Origin: Dehalococcoidia bacterium | Lineage (GTDB): Bacteria > Chloroflexota > Dehalococcoidia > Lucifugimonadales > Lucifugimonadaceae | NCBI GenBank assembly: GCA_028285005.1 | Contig: JANQQP010000019.1 | Span: 124,001 to 188,000, forward strand | Direction: 5' to 3' | Length of the DNA: 64,000 nt | Shown: positions 35,448-44,612 of the stretch, piece after piece | Numbering within the stretch: position 1 is the first letter of the stretch | Layout of the letters: each line of letters opens with the position of its first letter | Translations under genes and position numbers: made by a program | The notes under the pieces: model-generated | The model's input: the letters and a program-made list of their open reading frames with translations, nothing else | The model's database searches: none | What the model was told of the DNA's origin: nothing

Positions 35448-36449
35448 ATGCCTTCAACTATCGACATTCAGCACTTCACCACAGACCTTGAACCCGGTCT
35501 CCACGAGTTCATCGTCACAAGGCGTCACCATTCCGGTGAACTGATCGAGATTCCGGTTGCAGTCATCCGCGGTTCCAAACCAGGAGCGACCTTCGCCGTG
35601 ATGTCGGGAATGCATGCAGGCGAGTACTCAGGGATTCTCGCCGCGCAGAGGCTGATCCAACATGTCCAGCCTCAGTCGCTCAGCGGAACGCTGATCGTCA
35701 TCCCGGTGATCTCTACCCGCGCGTTCATGGAACGCAACATGCAACTCAGTCCGGTTGACCAAAAGGAGCTCCACTTCCAGCGACCGGGAAACCCTGACGG
35801 CACTTTCTCTGAGTGTCTGATCGACACACTGTTCCGGATCGTCTCGCCTGCGAGCTACTTGATCGATTCACACGCAGGCGAGATGGCCCAGGCATTGATG
35901 CCGTGGGTTCCGATACCGATGATCGGCCCGAAGGTTTTGCAGGAGAGTTCGTACAACCTGGCTCTGGGATTCGATGTGCCGTACATAGAGCCGAGGCACG
36001 ACGTCGATTCGATCCCGGCACTCTGCGTGGCGCTGACTGAATCGGATGTCGCAAACATCTGGGTTGAGTGTGGGATGCAAGGAGTCCCGAGCGAGAGGGA
36101 CATCAGAACCCACTTTGATGGCTATATCGCCGCTCTCAAGACGGTCGGCATGCTTGAGGGACCTCCGGCCCGGCCTGCACAGTCAGTTCTGCGGGGTAGC
36201 GGCAAACAGATCAACTCGACTAAGAGCGGAATCTGGCAGCCGGCGATACGTGAAGGCGACGTGGTGGAGGAAGGACAGTTACTCGGTCGACTCACCGACT
36301 ATTTCGGCAACGTGATTCAGGAATTCCACGCTGAGGCGAAGTCGCTGATCCTCTACTACTGGAGCAGCCCGGCCATCAACGCCAAACGAACTCCTCACGG
36401 CTACAACTGGCACAACGGGCTCGTGCGGCTGATCGAACTTGAAGATTGA
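35448..36449 (+). CDS. Succinylglutamate desuccinylase/aspartoacylase family zinc hydrolase
   Basis: A 333-residue M14-like zinc deacylase. The zinc ligands are His56 and Glu59 in MSGMHAGEYSG, the HxxE pattern of the family; SYLIDSHAGEMAQ provides a second His region. The C-terminal 90 residues form the beta domain found in AstE/Aspa relatives (SGIWQPAIREGDVVEEGQLLG). It is a general family that removes acyl groups from amino acids or esters; substrate unknown. Start is ATG 35448, divergent from the antiporter-rhodanese gene. Confidence 0.88.
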   Translation: MPSTIDIQHFTTDLEPGLHEFIVTRRHHSGELIEIPVAVIRGSKPGATFAVMSGMHAGEYSGILAAQRLIQHVQPQSLSGTLIVIPVISTRAFMERNMQLSPVDQKELHFQRPGNPDGTFSECLIDTLFRIVSPASYLIDSHAGEMAQALMPWVPIPMIGPKVLQESSYNLALGFDVPYIEPRHDVDSIPALCVALTESDVANIWVECGMQGVPSERDIRTHFDGYIAALKTVGMLEGPPARPAQSVLRGSGKQINSTKSGIWQPAIREGDVVEEGQLLGRLTDYFGNVIQEFHAEAKSLILYYWSSPAINAKRTPHGYNWHNGLVRLIELED

Positions 36450-36476
36450 GACTCACTCGCGCAGACGCGAAAAGAG

Positions 36477-37772
36477 TCAGTGCGCTTCAGCGATCGGGCT
36501 CGGTTCATGCTGATCGTCCGTCTCGGGATCGGGCGGAACATGAAGTGATCTGACCAGTCGACCAAACGTGAGCCCTTGAACGACTATCGAAAACACAACC
36601 ACGATGTAAGTCGCGGTGATGAGTACATCCCTGAACTCGGACTGAGGCAGCGAAAGCGCCAGTGCTATCGAAATACCGCCGCGCAACCCTCCCCAGGTCA
36701 TTATCCGAATCACGCCCTCACTGAAAACCCGGCTTGAGCTGAGGCGTATGAGCGAGACCGGAATGGCAACGCTGACCCAGCGTGCGAAGAGCATGATCGG
36801 GATAGCCAGGAGCCCAAGTCGGACGGCGGCTGAGGTGACGCTGATGACCAGCACTTCCAGACCTATCAAGATGAACAGCGCGGCGTTAAGCACCGAGTCG
36901 ATCAGTTCCCAGAAACTGTCCAGGTGCTCCCGCGTCAACCTCGACATCGCCATGTCTCGAGCGTGATTGCCGATGACGATGCCGGCAACTACAACGGTGA
37001 TCGGCCCAGACACATGAATCACTAAGGCAAGAGCGTAGCCGCCAGTGACCAAGGCCAGGGTTAGCAGTAGCTCAGTCGCATAGTCGTCCAGGGACTTCAT
37101 CAGGTAGTAGGTGACGAAGCCAAGAACAAGGCCGAGAACCGCACCACCGACGGCCTCTTCCAGCAGGAATAGCGAGATGTTCCCGAAGGTCGGGTCCTTG
37201 CTGCCGTCGACGGTCTCAAGGATCGTGAGGAAGACGACCACTGCTATGCCGTCGTTGAAGAGGGACTCGCCAGCGATCTTGGTTTCAAGGCTCTTTGGAG
37301 CCTTTACTCCCTTGAGTATCCCCAGGACGGCAATCGGATCTGTCGGAGCGATAAGAGCCCCGAACAGCAAGGCCCATGGATAAGGCAGGTCGAAGCCAAT
37401 CAGGTCTGCGCCAAGCCAGAACAGCGTTCCTGTAATGAATGTGGCGCCGGCGACTCCTGCCGTCGCCATGATCGTGATCGGCACCTTTTGCCGCCGCAGT
37501 CGCTCCAAGTCGACGTGCAAAGCGCCAGCGAAGAGCAGGAACGCCAGCATGCCGTTTAGGACCACTTCTTCGAAGTTGATCGCCTCAACCACGTTGGCGG
37601 CGTCAGTAAGTGAGATGACTTCCAGTTCGCCGAGCCCGATGACGACCAGTGACCCGATCAAGGAGATGACCAGAAGACCGACAGTCGGCGGCCACCGCAG
37701 ATACCGCGAGTTGATGTAACTCGCGACGGCGGCGACGACTATGATGGCGGCGAGCGCCTGGAAAAACGTCAT
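36477..37772 (-). CDS. Cation:proton antiporter, CPA1/NhaP family
   Basis: A 431-residue membrane protein with twelve predicted helices. ALLFGALIAPTDPIAVLGIL at about residues 133-152 has the TDP motif and GESLFNDGIAVVVFLTI at about 168-184 the ND motif of the NhaP/NHE ion site. RIMTWGGLRGGISIALAL near the end is also typical. It exports Na+ (or K+) in exchange for H+. A second, separate antiporter in the same window as the rhodanese-fused one; the two are not adjacent duplicates in sequence motifs. Confidence 0.93.
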   Translation of the reverse strand: MTFFQALAAIIVVAAVASYINSRYLRWPPTVGLLVISLIGSLVVIGLGELEVISLTDAANVVEAINFEEVVLNGMLAFLLFAGALHVDLERLRRQKVPITIMATAGVAGATFITGTLFWLGADLIGFDLPYPWALLFGALIAPTDPIAVLGILKGVKAPKSLETKIAGESLFNDGIAVVVFLTILETVDGSKDPTFGNISLFLLEEAVGGAVLGLVLGFVTYYLMKSLDDYATELLLTLALVTGGYALALVIHVSGPITVVVAGIVIGNHARDMAMSRLTREHLDSFWELIDSVLNAALFILIGLEVLVISVTSAAVRLGLLAIPIMLFARWVSVAIPVSLIRLSSSRVFSEGVIRIMTWGGLRGGISIALALSLPQSEFRDVLITATYIVVVFSIVVQGLTFGRLVRSLHVPPDPETDDQHEPSPIAEAH

Positions 37773-37910
37773 GTCTCTGGGTCAGCGGCAGAACGTCAGC
37801 GAGCCCTGCCGGGGTCTTGGTTCCGGCTAATGTCTACCACACTCACAGACGGGTTGCCGTAAGCGCTGGCCGGCTTTCGAGGTCAGACCAGATAGACAGT
37901 GGAGTGTTCG

Positions 37911-38915
37911 ATGACTGGTCGAATCTATCTCGCACATGACCACATGGACCGTGCCGAGGATTTCAGGCGGGACTTCGATTCAGGCATCTCCGGGAAGATC
38001 CTTCACCTGACGATAGATTCATGGATCGAAGCCCCGACTCGCGAACAGTACGAACAGGCCTACTACTCGTATGACGGCTACCTCGAACGCGGCCTGACCG
38101 CAGCAGCGCGTGTTCACGAGATCGCTGCAGACCCTGCCAACACAACTCGGATCATTCGCAACTATTCGGATCTCGACAGAGCGGCCAGTTCCGGCCAGAT
38201 GGCCATCATTCTTGGCAATGAGGGCGGAAAGATCCTGGGTTCAGACGTCTCGCTGGTGGATGCATGGTGGTGGATGGGACTGCGGCACGTACAGTTCAAC
38301 TGGGCGATGAGAAACCTGATCGGCGCGTGCCAGACAAACGAGCACGAACCAGAAAAACCCGGCCTGACCGAGTTCGGCAGGGAAGTCGTCGAGCGCATGA
38401 ACACTCTCGGCATGATCGTCGATGTCTCACACTCTGCGCCGAAAACGATCAGCGACGTCCTGAATGCGACAAGCAAACCGATCGTCAACTCCCACAGCGG
38501 CTCGAGAGTGCTTGCCGACAAGCAGCAGAACCTCTGGGATGATCAGATTCGCGACATGGCGGACAACGGAGGAGTGATCGCCGCGCACTTTTGCTCCCGC
38601 CTCGTTCTTGGCATCAACGATCAGCAGGCCGAGATTGCCGACCTGGTTCGCCAGATTCGATACCTGGTGGACGTTGGTGGCATCGATGTGGTGGGACTTG
38701 GACCCGACTGGATCCTGGGTCAACCTTCCCGAGATGAGAACTACTTGAGGAACACCGACCAGACGGACATCACATGGACGAAGGGGCTGGAACATAGCGG
38801 CGAGATGCCCAACCTCGTTCCGGCGCTCGAACGCGGAGGTTTCACCGAGGTCGAGATCGACAAGATCGTCGGAGGCAACCTGCTGCGCCTGTTCGCCGAC
38901 GTATTGCCGCGATAG
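37911..38915 (+). CDS. Membrane dipeptidase (peptidase M19, renal dipeptidase family)
   Basis: A 334-residue amidohydrolase-fold M19 peptidase. The early HDHMDRAED segment holds the first metal histidine and Asp; GNEGGKILGSDVSLVDAWW has the bridging Glu; IVDVSHSAPKTISDVL and PIVNSHSGSRVLADKQQN carry the later metal histidines. Family members cut dipeptides with a D- or L-residue at the C-terminus or hydrolyse related amides. ATG 37911 is chosen because GGAG sits at 37901-37904; the GTG at 37899 would include that site. Confidence 0.92.
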   Translation: MTGRIYLAHDHMDRAEDFRRDFDSGISGKILHLTIDSWIEAPTREQYEQAYYSYDGYLERGLTAAARVHEIAADPANTTRIIRNYSDLDRAASSGQMAIILGNEGGKILGSDVSLVDAWWWMGLRHVQFNWAMRNLIGACQTNEHEPEKPGLTEFGREVVERMNTLGMIVDVSHSAPKTISDVLNATSKPIVNSHSGSRVLADKQQNLWDDQIRDMADNGGVIAAHFCSRLVLGINDQQAEIADLVRQIRYLVDVGGIDVVGLGPDWILGQPSRDENYLRNTDQTDITWTKGLEHSGEMPNLVPALERGGFTEVEIDKIVGGNLLRLFADVLPR

Positions 38916-39020
38916 ATCTGGCAACGGCGATAGACTCCAGCTGTTTCAGTTGCCTCCTGCCCCCGAAAATACCCCCGCGGGGTGACGATCTGAGATCAGA
39001 GTTCAACCACACTGAACACC

Positions 39021-40151
39021 ATGATTGACGCATTCAAGGTTGCTTATCCGGGTTCACGCTCTCTGGCGGGACAGGTCTTCAGGCCCATCGTGACTCCCTG
39101 GACCTACGTTCGCGCCGCACACCTGATGGTGATGTTTCCGCTTGGGATCGCCTATTTCGTTTCGCTTGTCGTGCTTCTGGCGGTCGGTGGCTCGCTCATA
39201 TGGACCATCCCCGGCGCGCTGATTCTGATAGCAACCATCTTTCTCTCACGTTTGGTGGGCGACTTCGAGTCGCTTGTGGTCGGCAATACAGCTGGAGTCG
39301 AGATCAAGCGCCCGCCGTGGCGGACGGAAGGAGTGCAAAGCTGGCGCAGCAGACTCTGGGTCCGCATGATCGATCCGACGACCTGGACCGGAATCCTCTA
39401 CCTTTTCGTTCAGTTCCCCTTGGGGATAGGCGCATTCGTCTCACTTGTTGTGGCGTTCAGTGTCGCCGGCTCTCTGACGGCCGCACCGATAATCATTCAG
39501 TTCACCAACGACACCTTGGACCTCGATTTCGCCGGGTTCACGATCGTGATGGACGAACCGGTCGAGGCGCTTTGGCTTGTGCCGATCGGTCTGGTTCTCT
39601 TCCTGATCACTGCTCACGTGGTCACGGTGCTGTCGGCGCTCCATGCGACCTGGGCAAGGTTCATGTTGGGCACACGAGCGGGAACAACTGGTGAGATTTC
39701 GCCGAATCCCGTTTCGCCGGATTCGGGATCAGGTGGCTCAGGTGAAGTTTCAGACGTTGAAGGCGGGTCGCAAGAACGTGGCCAACTCAAACAGTTCAGT
39801 CACCCGCCGTCGCCGGTTGTGTCATTCCAGGAGGGACCACGCCCTTCCATAGCTGAGGCGCGACCTCACTACGGCGAGGAAGTGACGGCTCATTGGGAAC
39901 CGGTGTTACCCGAGAGCCTCACCCCACGAGAGTCGGAGATACTCCTGCTCATGGCGAGAGGACTGTCCAACGCGGACATTGCTGAGCAGAGTTTCATCAG
40001 TCAGGGCACTGTGAAGACGCATGTGAAACGGATTCTGGCGAAGCTTGATCTTCATGACCGTGTCCAGGTTGTCGTTTACGCCTATGAGACCGGATTGGTG
40101 GTTCCGAGGACGGACCACGAACAGACATCAGCGGGTCGCGCTTCAAGTTAA
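39021..40151 (+). CDS. Membrane sensor domain fused to LuxR-type HTH regulator
   Basis: A 376-residue one-component regulator. The N-terminal half resembles the 'putative sensor' domain (PF13796): two similar units, each a helical hairpin (MVMFPLGIAYFVSLVVLLAVGG and LFVQFPLGIGAFVSLVVAFSVAG, split at 20 residues for reading), giving four membrane helices. A polar linker (about 220-300) follows. The C-terminal GerE/LuxR domain reads LTPRESEILLLMARGLSNAD, then QGTVKTHVKRILAKL. Usually PF13796 is attached to a histidine kinase; here it is joined directly to the DNA-binding domain. DNA target unknown. Convergent with the aldolase gene. Confidence 0.85.
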   Translation: MIDAFKVAYPGSRSLAGQVFRPIVTPWTYVRAAHLMVMFPLGIAYFVSLVVLLAVGGSLIWTIPGALILIATIFLSRLVGDFESLVVGNTAGVEIKRPPWRTEGVQSWRSRLWVRMIDPTTWTGILYLFVQFPLGIGAFVSLVVAFSVAGSLTAAPIIIQFTNDTLDLDFAGFTIVMDEPVEALWLVPIGLVLFLITAHVVTVLSALHATWARFMLGTRAGTTGEISPNPVSPDSGSGGSGEVSDVEGGSQERGQLKQFSHPPSPVVSFQEGPRPSIAEARPHYGEEVTAHWEPVLPESLTPRESEILLLMARGLSNADIAEQSFISQGTVKTHVKRILAKLDLHDRVQVVVYAYETGLVVPRTDHEQTSAGRASS

Positions 40152-40166
40152 TCAGCGGGACTGATC

Positions 40167-41051
40167 TCAGACCGCCATAGTCCTCTTCGTGTACTTGCGC
40201 CCAACCTGCGCTGTGTCCTCTCGATGCCCGGCCACAACACGAACACCCTCATCGATCTTGGCTTCTATGTTCTCCGGGGCACAGCCATCGAGGAATGGAA
40301 TGCCGTTCGCTTTGCACGCGTCTCGTACTCGTTCGCGGGCCTCGACCAACCTAGGATCGAGTGGTTTGGACGGGTCCCGCTTAATACCGAATGACATATG
40401 CAGGTCGCCGGGACCCCATTCTGCGAAGCCGATGCCGGGCACAGTCAGCGTCTGCTCGACGTTTGTCAGGGCCCGCACGGTTTCGATCTTGATGCCCAGC
40501 AGCAACTCACCATCCGGATTCACCGGCCAGGGATCACACTTTGCGACGTACTCGTCCGGGCTCAAACCCCAGACCGGGGCTGAGGTAGGTTGAGAACCGG
40601 TCCCACGCGTCCCTCGGTCCAGGCCGTAGCCAACTCCTTCCATATTGATCGGATAGCGGCACGACTCAACGAATGCCCTCACCGCGTCCGGTGTCTCGGC
40701 CTGGCACAGCAGAATCCCATGGACGCCTCTAGCCAGGATCTGTCGAAACTGCCACGCGTTGTACCTTATGTAGTCCTCCGACACGCCTTCCACCGGAGTC
40801 TCGACGATCACTGGTGGAGTCCGATGTCCTGAGTTGGTTGGTCCGCCGTCGATCAGGCCACGCATATATTCATCGAGTCCGGCCATGTTGAACGAGCCGT
40901 GCTCCATTCCGACGTTGATGTAGTCAGCCCAGGTCTTTGCGTCTTGCTTACCCTGCTCATAGGTAAGAACGTGGCCGGTATGTCCACCGTCGTAGTAGAT
41001 CGGCTGGTCGTCTATCAGTAGCTCGATAGCTCGGTTGATTCGCGAAGGCAT
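40167..41051 (-). CDS. HpcH/HpaI aldolase/citrate lyase family protein
   Basis: A 294-residue TIM barrel of the HpcH/HpaI class, metal-dependent aldolases acting on 2-oxo acids. GILLCQAETPDAVRAFVESC and GELLLGIKIETVRALTNVEQ (the latter holding the metal-binding Glu), then GPGDLHMSFGIKR with the Asp ligand, are family marks. ATG at 41051 is preceded by GGAG six bases upstream. The substrate is unknown; members here often degrade aromatic or sugar acid products. It stands alone on the minus strand. Confidence 0.86.
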   Translation of the reverse strand: MPSRINRAIELLIDDQPIYYDGGHTGHVLTYEQGKQDAKTWADYINVGMEHGSFNMAGLDEYMRGLIDGGPTNSGHRTPPVIVETPVEGVSEDYIRYNAWQFRQILARGVHGILLCQAETPDAVRAFVESCRYPINMEGVGYGLDRGTRGTGSQPTSAPVWGLSPDEYVAKCDPWPVNPDGELLLGIKIETVRALTNVEQTLTVPGIGFAEWGPGDLHMSFGIKRDPSKPLDPRLVEARERVRDACKANGIPFLDGCAPENIEAKIDEGVRVVAGHREDTAQVGRKYTKRTMAV

Positions 41052-41240
41052 TGGCTGCTCCAACTCCAGTTCAGATGGTGGCGAACAGGTGGGTGATCTG
41101 CGCCAGCGAGATACTAGCGCAGATTTGATCTACCTGAGTTGCACGCTACAGACGCAGGTCTGGGCCCAACGCGACAGCATTCGACCGATTGTCCAGATAG
41201 GCTTAGAAGCGTGAAGGCTACTCATCAACTTCCCGCACGG

Positions 41241-41867
41241 ATGACCTCGGCATCCGAACCCTGGACACTGAGGCGGGTCTCGATTCTGCTGTTGGCGATC
41301 ATCATCATGGCGTTGGTCGCCTGCGCTGCGCCTGCAGCAGAAGAGCAGGACAAGAACTGGACAGCGGCCGCAGACCTGGTCGAGACATCTGATCGGGTGC
41401 TGGTTGCGAAGTTGGTTGACTCGCGACAGGAGAGCATCCAGCTGGTTGATTCGGTCTCGGGTGCCATAGCTGGCGAGACAACTGTTCTGTTCCGACAGTT
41501 TGAAGTGTTCGAATCGATCAAAGGCACGTCGGATCCAGAAGACAGGCTCTGGGTGGCGTTTGAGGCTGACTCGCCGGGAGAGCTGGTCGATGGAGAGGGG
41601 TCGGTCAGGGACTTTCGAGAGTCCGAGACCTATGTGCTTTTCCTGAAGGGCCGTTTACGCCCTCTTGAGTACCCGCCTGAGTTCGGCGCCGTGCTTTGGA
41701 CCGGCAACGGAGAGCCTGCGTTTGCCGAGTTGGTGGGTGATGTGCTTGAGTTCCGGGCCGAACGACCCTACCTGGACCTGCTTGCTCGCGAGGGCCGGGC
41801 ACTGCCGAACCCTAATTCAGCTTCTCCGTTCACGATCACACTGGAAGAAGTGAAAGACCTTAGATAG
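41241..41867 (+). CDS. Putative lipoprotein of unknown function
   Basis: About 208 residues. A signal helix (ILLLAIIIMALVACAAPA at about residues 14-31) ends in the lipobox LVAC, so it is likely lipid-anchored. The remainder has DRVLVAKLVDSR and later EDRLWVAFEADSPGELVDG and ETYVLFLKGRL, a small beta-rich domain of the sort seen in uncharacterised exported proteins; I do not recognise a family. A GTG at 41211 would extend it upstream by ten residues without a clear ribosome site. Confidence 0.75.
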   Translation: MTSASEPWTLRRVSILLLAIIIMALVACAAPAAEEQDKNWTAAADLVETSDRVLVAKLVDSRQESIQLVDSVSGAIAGETTVLFRQFEVFESIKGTSDPEDRLWVAFEADSPGELVDGEGSVRDFRESETYVLFLKGRLRPLEYPPEFGAVLWTGNGEPAFAELVGDVLEFRAERPYLDLLAREGRALPNPNSASPFTITLEEVKDLR

Positions 41868-41913
41868 ACACTGTCGGGCCTGATTCGCACGACCAGAACA
41901 ACGAAATAAACCT

Positions 41914-42696
41914 ATGACTAGAATTCTTGTTTCCAACGACGACGGCATCAATCATCCATCACTCTGGGACCTGGTACGGGCTATCGATGACGTGGGTGAA
42001 GTCATCGTCTCGGCCCCCGACCACAACTGCAGCGGCGTTGGTACAGCAATGACTCTCCACAACCCGGTCAGGGCCAGCGAGGTGCGTGGTGAGATAGAGG
42101 GCGTAAAGGCCCACCCCGTGCAGGGCATGCCTGGAGATGCGGTGGTCCTGGGGCTGCGAGAGCTGGCCGAAGGTCCGGTCGACGCTGTGATTACGGGGAT
42201 TAACCCTGGCAACAACGTCACCACGAATGTGCTTATCTCTGGAACGCTCGGCGCGGCGTACGCAGGTCATCTAAACGGTGTAAAAGCGATGGCGATCTCT
42301 GTTGGTTACCGCGTCGACACAACACAGCCTTTACTGAAGAAGGTGGTCCGCGCTGCGGTTGACGCGCTGCTAGATCACGAGGGTCCCGCGCTCGTGAACC
42401 TGAACTTTCCGTGGAAAGAAGACTGGCCGCTGAAGGGTGCCCGTGCCACCTATCCAGCACCGCGAATTCTCGAAGATCACATCCGGCAGCAGATGGACGG
42501 AGATGATCGCTTCTACCTGATCTACCGCGAGTTGGTAGACGGGGTTGATTTCGATTCGTTGCCGGACGATTGCGATGTGGCGGCCCTGCGAGCAGGTTAC
42601 GTATCGGTCAACTCGATGGCATGGCCAGTCAATGCAGACCGCGACTCCGCTCTCGTCGACTCCATCGTGGCCAGCGTGAAAGCCGCTATCTCCTGA
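41914..42696 (+). CDS. surE: 5'/3'-nucleotidase SurE
   Basis: A 260-residue metal-dependent nucleotidase. ILVSNDDGINHPSLWDLVRA opens the protein (DD metal site at residues 8-9); VSAPDHNCSGVGTAMTLH has the Asn/Ser ligands; VDAVITGINPGNNVTTNVLIS and SGTLGAAYAGHLNGVKAMA follow. All are standard for SurE, which dephosphorylates nucleoside monophosphates and may process short polyphosphate. Length typical. Possibly co-transcribed with the upstream lipoprotein. Confidence 0.96.
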   Translation: MTRILVSNDDGINHPSLWDLVRAIDDVGEVIVSAPDHNCSGVGTAMTLHNPVRASEVRGEIEGVKAHPVQGMPGDAVVLGLRELAEGPVDAVITGINPGNNVTTNVLISGTLGAAYAGHLNGVKAMAISVGYRVDTTQPLLKKVVRAAVDALLDHEGPALVNLNFPWKEDWPLKGARATYPAPRILEDHIRQQMDGDDRFYLIYRELVDGVDFDSLPDDCDVAALRAGYVSVNSMAWPVNADRDSALVDSIVASVKAAIS

Positions 42697-42788
42697 GCCA
42701 ATTCTTGACGGTTGGTTCTTCTGAGAACAGAATCCAGCGCATAGCGAAATCTGTTCTAGTCCCGATTCACTGACTGAAGGAGACGCGG

Positions 42789-43115
42789 ATGCTTTACGAG
42801 TTGCGGATCTATGAGTGCTTTGCAGGCAAGTTGCCCGATCTGAACCAGCGCTTTGCCAACCACACGATGAAGCTGTTCGAGAAGTACGGAATCGTGAACG
42901 TTGGTTACTGGACGACTGAGGTCGGTCCGAGCGCGAACGAGTTGACCTACCTGCTTGGATTCCGCGACGCAAATCACCGCATGGAGGCCTGGAATAGCTT
43001 CCGCGCTGACCCGGAGTGGCACAAGGTCGTGGAAGAGTCTCACCGCGACGGCATCATCGTGAAGAACGTCCGCAACCAGCTCCTGGTCCCGACGCCGTAC
43101 TCGCCGATGCAGTGA
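42789..43115 (+). CDS. NIPSNAP family protein
   Basis: A 108-residue single-domain NIPSNAP protein: it begins MLYELRIYECFAGKLPDL, contains FEKYGIVNVGYWTTEVG, and ends with the WNSFRADPEWHKVVEES region typical of the family. The fold is a ferredoxin-like dimeric barrel. Function is not established; bacterial members sit near catabolic genes. AGGAG at 42777-42781 precedes the ATG. Confidence 0.92.
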   Translation: MLYELRIYECFAGKLPDLNQRFANHTMKLFEKYGIVNVGYWTTEVGPSANELTYLLGFRDANHRMEAWNSFRADPEWHKVVEESHRDGIIVKNVRNQLLVPTPYSPMQ

Positions 43116-43220
43116 CCGACCGTCGAGTAGCGCCGCGGTTCCGTCGCGACTCAGCAACGAAGTCGCAGTCGGCGATCTCACGCAGTATTCGGACTACTGG
43201 GCGATACACCTGAATGAAAG

Positions 43221-44537
43221 GTGCGGCTTCTGAAACAGGTTGATCGGGCTCGCAACGCGGGCGATGCGGAGGGTGGCTCCGCACCCACAGGGATCTATCG
43301 CGGCTGGCCCATCGCCGCGGTCACCTTTGCCGCCTTGGGCGCGGTCTTAGGAACTGCGCAGTTCGCCTTTGGCGTCTTCATCATTCCACTCGAGGAAGAG
43401 TTCGGGTGGACGCGCACCGAGGTCAATGTCGCACTGTCGCTTGGCATCTTGACAGGTGTCGCCTCGCCGCTTGCAGGCCGGTACATGGACAGGTTCGGTG
43501 CGCGCTGGGTGATGGCCATTGGCCTCGGCATCATCGGAGTCGGTTTCTTCTTCCGCGCAGCCATGGGCGAGCTATGGCAGTTCTACCTGTTCAGCGCCGT
43601 GATATTCGCAGGTACTGCCGGCGTCACGAACCTGCCAGCCGGGCGGTTGGTCACACTGTGGTTTGCGAAGACTCGCGGCCGAATGATGGGTTTCGTCACT
43701 GCGGGTAATAACTTCGGGGCGATGATCTCAGTGCCGCTTGTCGCCGCGCTGATCGCCGCCTCCGGATGGCGCTCGGGATTCGCTGCGATTGGCGCTGTGA
43801 TGATCATCCTCATGGTTCTGACGATACTGATAGTCAGGGACCGGCCGGAGGATGTCGAAAAGGAGCTTGGTAAGCGATGGACGCCCTCAGGAACATCTGC
43901 CGAGTCAGCCAGAGCGACCCTCGAAGGATTCACGACGCGGGAGGCGATCCGCATCAACGCCTTCTGGCTAATCATGGTCGGTATGGCGCTGCAGCAGTTC
44001 GCTCGCACGGCCGTCGCCAGTCAGCTGATACCTCATCTTGAACAGGATGGTTTCAGCACGGGAGCCGCAGCGACCGCGGTGTCTTTAGTTGCCTTCTTCG
44101 CGATGTCGAGCAAGATCATCTTCGGAAGGCTGAGCGAGAAAATCACGGCGCTCTACGCATACGTGATCATCATTGCACTGCAAATAGTCGGGCTGGTGGT
44201 TCTTGTGTATACGCCAAATCAACCGGTCGCCTGGATAGCGCTCGTGACTTTCGGACTCGGGATGGGTGGCGTCGGAGCGCTGGGTCCGCTGGCAATCGCC
44301 GAGACGTTCGGACTACGAAACCTTGGCAGCATCATGGGCTTGATGAGTTTTGCCGTGATACTGCCGACGGTGATTGGGCCGGTGATGTCAGGCCGGGTGT
44401 TCGACAGCACCGGGATGTATGACGCTGCGTTCCTGACTACGGCGGCGCTCCTCACCTTCTCGATGGGATGCTTCTTCCTGGCAGGCTTCCTGAAGCCGCG
44501 GGCAGGTCGATCAGCTGACCAGTCGCCCGGAACCTAG
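43221..44537 (+). CDS. Major facilitator superfamily transporter (OFA/monocarboxylate-like)
   Basis: A 438-residue MFS protein with twelve helices. GWTRTEVNVALSLGILTGV and GRYMDRFGARWVMAIGLG at the end of helix 2 (the MFS loop motif) and a matching second-half region (FGRLSEKITALYAYVI) are seen. The EEFGWTRTEV pattern before helix 2 resembles oxalate/formate and monocarboxylate porters. The start is a GTG. It probably imports an organic acid for nearby catabolic genes; the substrate is unknown. Confidence 0.9.
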   Translation: MRLLKQVDRARNAGDAEGGSAPTGIYRGWPIAAVTFAALGAVLGTAQFAFGVFIIPLEEEFGWTRTEVNVALSLGILTGVASPLAGRYMDRFGARWVMAIGLGIIGVGFFFRAAMGELWQFYLFSAVIFAGTAGVTNLPAGRLVTLWFAKTRGRMMGFVTAGNNFGAMISVPLVAALIAASGWRSGFAAIGAVMIILMVLTILIVRDRPEDVEKELGKRWTPSGTSAESARATLEGFTTREAIRINAFWLIMVGMALQQFARTAVASQLIPHLEQDGFSTGAAATAVSLVAFFAMSSKIIFGRLSEKITALYAYVIIIALQIVGLVVLVYTPNQPVAWIALVTFGLGMGGVGALGPLAIAETFGLRNLGSIMGLMSFAVILPTVIGPVMSGRVFDSTGMYDAAFLTTAALLTFSMGCFFLAGFLKPRAGRSADQSPGT

Positions 44538-44612
44538 AGTCGAGCAGTCAGTCGTGATACTGTCTGCCATGCTGACGCTGGCCGGATGAGCCGCTGAGCG
44601 GTGACGAACTGA

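Noticed and set aside
36477-37772. NhaP antiporter as a duplicate of the antiporter-rhodanese gene
   Set aside because: Both belong to the CPA1 class but their motif sequences and lengths differ, so recent duplication is not supported.
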